A stretch of DNA of 64,000 nt, taken from the NCBI RefSeq assembly GCF_003076135.1, contig NZ_QDGZ01000003.1:186001-250000 (forward strand), read 5' to 3'. Below the pieces are notes generated by a model that was not told the origin of the DNA, made no database searches, and saw nothing but the letters and a program-made list of their open reading frames with translations. Both the position numbers and the translations under genes were made by a program. This DNA comes from Nocardioides gansuensis (GTDB lineage Bacteria; Actinomycetota; Actinomycetes; Propionibacteriales; Nocardioidaceae). Shown here in pieces: positions 58,325 through 64,000 of the stretch. Numbering within the stretch: the stretch's first letter is position 1; every line of letters starts with the position of its first letter.

Positions 58325-59452
58325 TCACCCCTGGACCGTCAGGACGGGCTCGGACACCAGGCCGAAGCTGCGCAGCACGCCGAGCAGCTCCCGGTGGCCG
58401 AACGCCTGGCAGCCGGACGCGAAGCCGACCTGCTTCGGCTGCTGCTGCAGCAGCGCATACGCGGCGTAGGCCTGGAGCAGGCCGGTCTGGGCGTAGTTCT
58501 GGTTGCCGTGGATGACGCAGTGCGCGCGCCCGAGCGGGCCCGAGGCGTGCACCGAGTCGAGGGACTTGTTGACCCTCGGGTTCTCCCGGGGCGGCATCTG
58601 GTTCATCACCTGCGCCGCCGTCGCGTCGAGGGCGGTGTCACGGTCCTCCGGCGACATGTCCTTGGTCGCCTCGAGGGCGCCCGCCACGATCTGGGGTACG
58701 CCGTTCATCAGGGCGGCGTTGAAGACACCACCCTGCGCCTTCACGTTGGCCACCCGCGGGTCGTGCTTGAACCACACCGGGTGGGAGGTGCCGCCCCACG
58801 GGAGGGACAGCGCCAGCTCGTGCTGGCCGGGCACGACCAGCGGCACCAGGCCCTGGGCCGGGTCGAAGGGGACGTAGGAGTTCTGCTCGAGGTAGTGCGC
58901 GGCCGCGGTCGCGGCGTTGACCAGGATGGTGCGGGTCGAGGCGATAGTCGGGCTGCCGCCCCAGAAGACCGCGATGTCGAGGGTGTCCAGGCCCGGGCTC
59001 TCCAGGCAGAGCTGGGCCGCGATCTCGCCGGTCGTGTACATCTGCGCGAGGCCGGGGGAGAGCAGCAGACCCGCGGCGGCGAAGTCCGCGCCGTACTGCT
59101 CGTCGCAGGTGATCAGCCAGTCCTGCTCGCCGGTGGTGTCGACGTAGTGGACGCCCGCGGCCAGGCAGGCCTCGACGACCTCGGGGCCATACTTGCTGAA
59201 CGGGCCGACGGTGTTGCAGACGACGGCTGCGCCCTTGAACAGGTCGGTGAGGGACTCGACGTCGTGGGAGACCTCGGCGACGTTGTACTGCGCGGTCTCG
59301 ATGCCGGGCACGTGCGCGTCCATGGAGGCGGTGAGCCTGTCGGCGCTGCGGCCGGCTGCCAGGAACGGCACGTTGAACTGGCGGAGGTATTCGCAGACCA
59401 GGCGGCCGGTGTAGCCGGAGGCGCCGTAGACGATCACGGGCTTGTCGCTCAT
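58325..59452 (-). CDS. Saccharopine-dehydrogenase-like oxidoreductase (trans-acting enoyl reductase type)
   Basis: 375 aa with an N-terminal Rossmann fold (KPVIVYGASGYTGRLVCEYLRQF) as in saccharopine dehydrogenase-like and trans-acting enoyl reductases. Next come VVCNTVGPFSKYGPEVVEACLAAGVHYVDTTGEQDW, a family hallmark, and a C-terminal substrate region ending HCVIHGNQNYAQTGLLQAYAAYAL. The reaction is unknown; with a CoA ligase and an SDR in the same operon, reduction or rearrangement of a lipid or cyclic acid is plausible. It lies five bases behind the SDR gene. Confidence 0.82.
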   Translation of the reverse strand: MSDKPVIVYGASGYTGRLVCEYLRQFNVPFLAAGRSADRLTASMDAHVPGIETAQYNVAEVSHDVESLTDLFKGAAVVCNTVGPFSKYGPEVVEACLAAGVHYVDTTGEQDWLITCDEQYGADFAAAGLLLSPGLAQMYTTGEIAAQLCLESPGLDTLDIAVFWGGSPTIASTRTILVNAATAAAHYLEQNSYVPFDPAQGLVPLVVPGQHELALSLPWGGTSHPVWFKHDPRVANVKAQGGVFNAALMNGVPQIVAGALEATKDMSPEDRDTALDATAAQVMNQMPPRENPRVNKSLDSVHASGPLGRAHCVIHGNQNYAQTGLLQAYAAYALLQQQPKQVGFASGCQAFGHRELLGVLRSFGLVSEPVLTVQG

Positions 59453-59457
59453 GGTGC

Positions 59458-60252
59458 TCACATCCCCATTCCGCCGTCGACCGGCAGGCCGACTCCGTTG
59501 ACGAACCGGGCCGCGTCGGACGCGAGGAAGACCACCGCGTCGGCCATGTCGGAGACCTCGCCGAGCCGGCCGGACGGGGTCAGCTCGACGACGGCGCCGA
59601 TCGCCTCCTCGACGGAGCCGAACAGGCCGAGCTCGGCGACGTCGTGGGCCAGACCGGCGCCCATCGCGGTGGGGACGAGGCCGGGGTAGATGCAGTTGAC
59701 CCGAACCCCGTAGCCGAGCTTGCCGCTCTCCATCGCGGCCACCCGGGTGAGGCGGTCGCACGCGGACTTGGTGGCCGAGTAGACCGAGATCGCCGGGAAG
59801 GCGATGGTCGCGGCGACCGAGGCGACGTTGACGATGCTGCCGCCCTGTCCGGCAGCACCGCCCGGACGCATCGCGCGCAGGCCGTGCTTGATCCCGAGGG
59901 CGGTGCCCAACACGTTCACCTCGAGCATCTTGCGGACGTCGGCCGGGTCGATCTCGGTGATCAGGCTGGTGATCTCGACGCCGGCGTTGTTGACCAGGAT
60001 GTCCAGGCCGCCGAGCTGCTCGACCGCCTGGGCCACCGCGGCCTCCCAGTTGGCGTCGTCGCTGACGTCGAGGTGGACGTAGCCGTGCCCGTCGCCGAGG
60101 CCTTCTGCGACCTTGGCGCCGAGGTCGTCCTGCAGGTCGGCGACGACGACGCTGGCGCCGGCCGCGGCCAGCGCCTGCGCCATGCCTTCGCCGAGTCCTT
60201 GTGCGCCTCCCGTCACCAGGGCCTTGCGCCTCGTGAGGTCGAGATCGGTCAT
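59458..60252 (-). CDS. Short-chain dehydrogenase/reductase
   Basis: 264-aa classical SDR: TGGAQGLG (~residues 14-21), NNAGVEIT (~91), catalytic Ser in VNVASVAA, YSATKSA (~158), PGLVPTAM, and C-terminal VNGVGLPVDGGMGM. It is the first gene of the operon; AAGGAG precedes ATG 60252 at eight bases. Regulation is by the TetR protein encoded divergently. Substrate unknown, probably a hydroxy group of the acid activated by the CoA ligase. Confidence 0.9.
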   Translation of the reverse strand: MTDLDLTRRKALVTGGAQGLGEGMAQALAAAGASVVVADLQDDLGAKVAEGLGDGHGYVHLDVSDDANWEAAVAQAVEQLGGLDILVNNAGVEITSLITEIDPADVRKMLEVNVLGTALGIKHGLRAMRPGGAAGQGGSIVNVASVAATIAFPAISVYSATKSACDRLTRVAAMESGKLGYGVRVNCIYPGLVPTAMGAGLAHDVAELGLFGSVEEAIGAVVELTPSGRLGEVSDMADAVVFLASDAARFVNGVGLPVDGGMGM

Positions 60253-60303
60253 GGCTGTGTCTCCTTCGGTACGCCGGGTGATGGGCGTCACACTGCTCCC
60301 GGG

Positions 60304-60364
60304 TCTTGACGGATGTCAAGACTTTTCTGGACATTCGTCAAGTCTTTTCTGGCCGAATGTCAAG
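60304..60364. promoter_or_regulatory. Phased repeat operator between divergent SDR operon and tetR
   Basis: TCTTGAC-GGAT-GTCAAGA (60304-60321) is a perfect palindrome. GTCAAG recurs at 60315, 60337 and 60359, exactly 22 bases apart. The first two are part of a 16-base direct repeat (GTCAAGNCTTTTCTGG). It occupies most of the 135-base gap, so it should hold several regulator dimers on one face of the helix. Confidence 0.75.
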
Positions 60365-60387
60365 GGTATGGAGGTAGGGTGTCCGCC

Positions 60388-61002
60388 ATGGCCACCCGGA
60401 CCATGCGCAAGCCGCCCGAGGACAAGTACGACGAGCGCCGTCGCGCGCTCGCCGAGTCAGCGCTGCGCACGCTGGGCGAGCTCGGCTACGCCCGGGCCAG
60501 CCTGCGCGAGATCGCGCACAACTCGGAGTTCAGCCATGGCGTCGTGCACTACTACTTCCGCGACAAGCTCGAGCTGATCGTCTACTGCGTGCAGGAGTAC
60601 AAGAAGACCTGCGTGACGCGCTACGACGGCGTGGTCGCCGATGCCACGACCCCCGAGGGCCTGGTCGACGCGTTCGCGGCCAAGCTCGCCGAGACGATCA
60701 TCGACGAGGCCCCGATGCACCGCCTCTGGTACGACCTCCGCGCCCAGAGCATGTTCGAGGAGCACCTGCGGGAGGCCGTGACGGCGATCGACCGGACTCT
60801 CGAGGACATGGTCTGGCGCGTCGTCACGCGCTACGCCGAGCTGGCGGACGCCGCACCGGCACTCACTCCCAACGCGGCGTACGGCGTGCTCGACGGGGTC
60901 TTCCAGCAGGCACTGCTCGGCCACGTCGGCGGGCAGGACGGCGCGCTCTCCGTGCTCGACGCGCAGGTGCACGAGCTGATGCCGCTGATGCTGCGGCGCT
61001 GA
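60388..61002 (+). CDS. TetR family regulator
   Basis: 204 aa. N-terminal helix-turn-helix (RRALAESALRTLGELGYARASLREIAHNSEFSHGVVHYYFRDKLELI) at ~15-60, the rest a ligand-binding helical domain with the FadR/KstR2-like MHRLWYDLRAQSMFEEHLREAV. ATG 60388 follows GGAGG; a longer frame from 60313 covers the operator. It should repress the divergent three-gene operon until a ligand (perhaps an acyl-CoA) binds. Confidence 0.9.
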   Translation: MATRTMRKPPEDKYDERRRALAESALRTLGELGYARASLREIAHNSEFSHGVVHYYFRDKLELIVYCVQEYKKTCVTRYDGVVADATTPEGLVDAFAAKLAETIIDEAPMHRLWYDLRAQSMFEEHLREAVTAIDRTLEDMVWRVVTRYAELADAAPALTPNAAYGVLDGVFQQALLGHVGGQDGALSVLDAQVHELMPLMLRR

Positions 61003-61020
61003 GACTCTGGCCGTGGCCGG

Positions 61021-61359
61021 TTACTCCGGGCCGAGCCCGTCGGGGCCGGACGCGCCCTCGCTCGCCCCCTTCAGCTCCACGAAGACCACGTGCGTCGGGG
61101 TGTCGCCGATGTTCTCGCCATGGTGCCGCTGGGCAGGCAGCCAGCCCACGGTCCCCGACTCGAGCTCCACCTCTCGCTGCAGCTCCCCGGAGACCAGGCG
61201 CCGGCGGAAGCTGCTCAGTGTGTACATGACGCTGTCCGGGTGGGTGTGTGGCGTCGTCCGGTCGCCCGGCTGATCGGTGTACTCGAGGACGCGGACCTTG
61301 TCGTTCTCGAAGATGACCTTGTAGTGCTCGGGGTTCGTGACCGTGGGATCGAGGCTCAT
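61021..61359 (-). CDS. Cupin domain protein
   Basis: 112 aa, one cupin beta-barrel. Motif 1 TPHTHPDSVMYTLSSFRRRL gives His-X-His and further metal ligands, motif 2 is GTVGWLPAQRHHGENIGDTPTHVVFVELKG. It may be an enzyme or a small-molecule binder. It converges on the TetR gene with 18 bases between. Confidence 0.82.
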   Translation of the reverse strand: MSLDPTVTNPEHYKVIFENDKVRVLEYTDQPGDRTTPHTHPDSVMYTLSSFRRRLVSGELQREVELESGTVGWLPAQRHHGENIGDTPTHVVFVELKGASEGASGPDGLGPE

Positions 61360-61450
61360 ACCATGAGCATGACCGCGCGCCGGACACGCCGCAGAGGATC
61401 GGCGGTTTTGCGCGGCTACCGGGGCGGCACATCCACGCGCCCCCCAGGAG

Positions 61451-61867
61451 CTAGCGCAACTGCTTCTTGGCCAAGCCGGGAGGAAGTGGCTTCTCGCAGG
61501 CAGCCCGCTTGGTCTCGTCGTCCGCGGCTGCGTCGACGCAGCGCTTCCACGTGCGCATGCCTGCGGCGTGTGCGTCGGCGAGGTCCGTCATCTTCCGCGC
61601 CCGTTGCGCGGGTGTGAGCCGCCGCCAGGCTTCCTTCCAGGCCGCGTTCTTGCCGTGGTCGATCGCGGCAGCCTTGTTCGAGTGCGCCCATGGCGGGGGG
61701 CCGTGACCGGACTCCTCTCCGTCGCCCTGATCGCGGTCGTCGGTGTCACGCGCGGGTGTGGCAGCCGTCGTCTCGCCCGCCGGACCGGACGCGAGCGCTG
61801 CTGTGACCGCGAACAACCCGCCGACCATGAGAGCGGCGAGCACAGCGGCGATCCACCGTCTTCGCAT
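61451..61867 (-). CDS. Secreted/anchored charged protein, unknown function
   Basis: 138 aa: hydrophobic signal/anchor (WIAAVLAALMVGGLFAVTAALA), a low-complexity Asp/Glu/Gly linker (~30-60), then a helical, Ala/Lys/Arg-rich domain (AAWKEAWRRLTPAQRARKMTDLADAHAAGMRTWKRC) with two Cys about 16 residues apart (KRC, AAC). No family recognised. Confidence 0.6.
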   Translation of the reverse strand: MRRRWIAAVLAALMVGGLFAVTAALASGPAGETTAATPARDTDDRDQGDGEESGHGPPPWAHSNKAAAIDHGKNAAWKEAWRRLTPAQRARKMTDLADAHAAGMRTWKRCVDAAADDETKRAACEKPLPPGLAKKQLR

Positions 61868-61927
61868 GCCTCAGTGTGCGCCGGAAGTCGGCATCCGCAC
61901 ATGCCTCACGTTGACTATGAGTGCGGA

Positions 61928-62569
61928 CTATGAGTGCGGCCGGCTGGTGGCCATCTTGGCGGCGAAGAAGCCGAGCAGGGTGCCGGATGCGAATCGCTGC
62001 GCCTGGAGGACACGGGGGTGTCGGGTGAGGAACCCGGCCAGGGCGGCGGACGTCAGGACGATGAGGGCGTTGACCGTCACTGCGACCACGATCTGCGCCG
62101 TTCCCAGCTGGAGGAACTGCCACCACGCAGCGCCCAGCGCGGGGTCGACGAACTGTGGAATCAGCGCGGCGTACATCAGCGCGATCTTGGGGTTCAACAG
62201 GTTGGTCACCACCCCCATGCCGAACAGGCGGCGCGGCGAGTGGGGAGCGAGGTCGCGTGGTTCGAACGGGGACCCGCCGCCCGGCCGGAGCATCTGCCAG
62301 GCCAGCCACGCGAGGTACGCCGCGCCAGCCAGCTTCACCACCTGGTAGGCCTCGGGCACGGCCACGAAGAGGGCTGACAGGCCGGCGGCCGCCGCGAGCA
62401 GGTAGACGATGAATCCGAGGGCGACCCCGGCCAGCGACACAAGACCGGCACGTCGTCCTTGCGAGATCGACCTCGATGCCAGATAGACCATGTTAGGCCC
62501 CGGAGTCAGCACCATCCCGAGGGCGACCACCACGACGCCGAGCAACGAGGCCAGTGACACGAGCTGCAT
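61928..62569 (-). CDS. LysE/RhtB family amino-acid exporter
   Basis: 213-aa membrane protein with about six helices. GMVLTPGPNMVYLASRSISQGRRAGLVSLAGVALG at the start is the family signature, KLAGAAYLAWLAWQMLR the third helix and FGMGVVTNLLNPKIALMYAALIPQFV the second conserved block. It exports amino acids or analogues; the substrate is unpredicted. Its 5' end is 121 bases from the next minus-strand gene. Confidence 0.9.
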   Translation of the reverse strand: MQLVSLASLLGVVVVALGMVLTPGPNMVYLASRSISQGRRAGLVSLAGVALGFIVYLLAAAAGLSALFVAVPEAYQVVKLAGAAYLAWLAWQMLRPGGGSPFEPRDLAPHSPRRLFGMGVVTNLLNPKIALMYAALIPQFVDPALGAAWWQFLQLGTAQIVVAVTVNALIVLTSAALAGFLTRHPRVLQAQRFASGTLLGFFAAKMATSRPHS

Positions 62570-62690
62570 GACGCGAAGGTACCCGGCGGGTCACTGGCCC
62601 AGAGGCGGACCCACCGCCCGATGGCCCGCCACCGCCGATTTTCTGCCGGTACGCAGTGCGGCCCCTCCGATGATGGCCAAGAGACCTCGG

Positions 62691-62930
62691 CTAGGAGTGA
62701 CGTTCCTTGTGGATGTCCATTCCCCACGCCACACCGTGCGCGACCGCGCCGACGAGCACCAGTGCGAGTCCAAGAGCACAGAACCCCCATCCCAGGCTGA
62801 GGCCGCCATCGGTGACCATCCACATGCCAATGAACAGCAACGCGGTTCCGGGAAGCCACGCGACGGTCGGCGACGGAGCCCAGCGCTGCCGCATCTCGGA
62901 GCCCTTCTCGTGGGCGACCTCATGGCTCAT
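62691..62930 (-). CDS. Small two-helix membrane protein, unknown function
   Basis: 79 aa: a charged N-terminal tail (SHEVAHEKGSEMRQRWAPSP), two hydrophobic segments (VAWLPGTALLFIGMWMVTDGG and GWGFCALGLALVLVGAVAHGVAWG), and a short tail. No family recognised. An internal ATG (MRQRW) would also keep both helices. Confidence 0.55.
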   Translation of the reverse strand: MSHEVAHEKGSEMRQRWAPSPTVAWLPGTALLFIGMWMVTDGGLSLGWGFCALGLALVLVGAVAHGVAWGMDIHKERHS

Positions 62931-63056
62931 GCGGGGAGTGTCTCAGGTGCGGGCGACAGGCGGCCGCACATCGCCAGTTCCGACGGCACGGCAGCGTCGG
63001 TTGCCGACCCCGCAGCGGTCCGCCCGTGGTCACGGGTTGCGTGGGTCGGGCCCCTG

Positions 63057-64000
63057 TCACGACGCGGTCACGGCAGCGCGAAGGGCGTCGAGGGTGCGCT
63101 CGACGTCGGCGTCGGTGGTTGACCAGTTGCTCACCGAGATGCGCAGCACGGCCCGCTCGCGCCAGACCGAGCCACTGGTCCACGCGGTGCCGTCGTCCAG
63201 CATCCGGCGGACGACGTCGAGAGTGCGGGCGTCGTCTCCGAAGGCCGCGCAGACCTGGGTGAAGACCACGTCGTTGAGCACCTCGGCACCCTCGATGCCA
63301 GCGATGCCGTCGGCGAACGCCCGGGCATGGCCGGCCAGACGCTCGACGAGCTCGGCGACCCCGCTGCGGCCGAGCGACCGTAGTACCGCCCACACGGTGA
63401 AGGCGCGGGCGCGACGAGACAACTCGGGGACCTTCTCGAAGGGATCGCCCGCGGCGTCCTGGATCAGGTAGTCACCGTGCATCGACATCGCGGCCCGCAG
63501 CGCGGTCGGGTCGCGGACGATCGCCAACCCGCAGTCGTAGGGCACGTTGAGCGTCTTGTGGGCGTCGGTCGCCCATGAGTCGGCGGCCTCGTAGCCGTGG
63601 ACGAGGTGACGGTACGCCGGAGTGGCACCGGCGAAGAGCCCGAACGCGCCGTCGATGTGCACCCACGCCCCGTGCTCGTGCGCCGCCGCGATCGCCGCTT
63701 CGAACGGATCGAACGCCCCGGAGTGGACATTGCCCGCTTGAAGAACCACCACCGCTGGCCGGTCATCGCCGCCCCCGAGCCTCTCGCGGAGCGCGGCCGG
63801 GTCGATCCGGCCCTGCTGGTCAACCGGGACGAGTTCCGGCGCACCGAGGCCGAGGTAGCGCAGCACCAGGTCAACGGAGCCGTGACGCTCCGCACCGACC
63901 AGCACGCGCACCCCCGCCGAGCCGACCAGGCCGTAGCCCCCAACGTCCCACCCAGCCCGGGCGAGCACCGCGTCGCGGGCGGCGGCCAGGCAGGTGAAGT
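63057..64000 (-). CDS. Group II PLP-dependent decarboxylase (5' part outside window)
   Basis: C-terminal ~314 residues of an aromatic-amino-acid/glutamate-decarboxylase-like enzyme. The frame is open to the edge (FTCLAAARDAVLARAGW). Features: VVVLQAGNVHSGAFDPFEAAIAAAHEHGAWVHIDGAFGLFA (PLP-contacting Asp), PLP-lysine region ADSWATDAHKTLNVPYDCG, and the C-terminal domain (VLRSLGRSGVAELVERLAGHARAFA, VLRISVSNWSTTDADVERTL). Substrate unknown. The start lies beyond base 64000. Confidence 0.88.
   Translation of the reverse strand, partial: FTCLAAARDAVLARAGWDVGGYGLVGSAGVRVLVGAERHGSVDLVLRYLGLGAPELVPVDQQGRIDPAALRERLGGGDDRPAVVVLQAGNVHSGAFDPFEAAIAAAHEHGAWVHIDGAFGLFAGATPAYRHLVHGYEAADSWATDAHKTLNVPYDCGLAIVRDPTALRAAMSMHGDYLIQDAAGDPFEKVPELSRRARAFTVWAVLRSLGRSGVAELVERLAGHARAFADGIAGIEGAEVLNDVVFTQVCAAFGDDARTLDVVRRMLDDGTAWTSGSVWRERAVLRISVSNWSTTDADVERTLDALRAAVTAS

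Noticed and set aside
1..64000. tRNA, rRNA, CRISPR, insertion sequence or prophage elements
   Set aside because: No cloverleaf, repeat-spacer array, transposase or integrase gene, or long terminal repeat was noticed in reading; weak tRNA-like signals could still be missed by eye.

Overview
The window is very GC-rich with G/C-biased third codon positions, is densely packed with many ATGA/GTGA start-stop overlaps, and uses GTG and TTG starts. Together with an OmpR-type system, a SARP/BTAD regulator, NmtR/CtpJ- and CsoR-type metal genes, a huge single-chain acyl-CoA carboxylase and an NAD-glutamate dehydrogenase of the 180-kDa class, this points to a chromosomal segment of an actinobacterium, most likely of the Nocardioides kind (inference, not proven). 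No rRNA, tRNA, CRISPR, insertion sequence or phage gene was seen.

Region 1 (1-3249): the 3' end of NAD-glutamate dehydrogenase, then a trans-sulfuration-type PLP enzyme broken by one extra G. Region 2 (3254-17456), amine/amino-acid catabolism: an iron-box-preceded VIT transporter with an SDR, a type II haloacid dehalogenase, an amino-acid ABC importer, a PuuB-like FAD oxidoreductase, a GntR/FCD regulator, a tartrate-dehydrogenase-like enzyme, GabD-like and GabT-like enzymes, a MATE exporter and a further aldehyde dehydrogenase. Region 3 (17594-28864), a probable ten-gene operon: peptide/nickel/opine-type ABC importer with a second PuuB-like oxidoreductase and a second GntR regulator inside it, followed by a His-rich CDF metal exporter, aspartase and a ferredoxin-reductase-like flavoprotein. 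The two oxidoreductases are close paralogues of identical length, as are the two regulators. A shared TGTTGACA-centred motif precedes genes across regions 2 and 3, so this is probably one regulon built round a duplicated import/oxidation module.

Region 4 (28870-38558), metals: a CtpJ-like P1B-4 ATPase divergent from NmtR, then csoR-copZ-(Met/His-rich secreted protein)-copA on the minus strand, a second csoR, a CDGSH protein coupled to a 49-residue ORF, a second copZ, and a two-component system. Two near-identical G-tract operators link the copper genes.

Region 5 (38521-55795): a secreted NTF2-like protein, three coupled small unknown proteins, a DUF1801 protein, the 1,838-residue biotin-dependent carboxylase, a GAF/HATPase protein, a FetB-like permease preceded by a 40-residue membrane ORF, a YibE/F protein, secreted unknowns, a methyltransferase divergent from a SARP-like regulator, a thioesterase and an MFS transporter. 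Region 6 (55878-64000): a LysR regulator divergent from the MFS gene; an acyl-CoA synthetase / saccharopine-dehydrogenase-like / SDR operon divergent from a TetR regulator across a strikingly phased repeat; then a cupin, a secreted unknown, a LysE exporter, a small membrane protein and a truncated group II PLP decarboxylase. No gene-free stretch exceeds about 200 bases.
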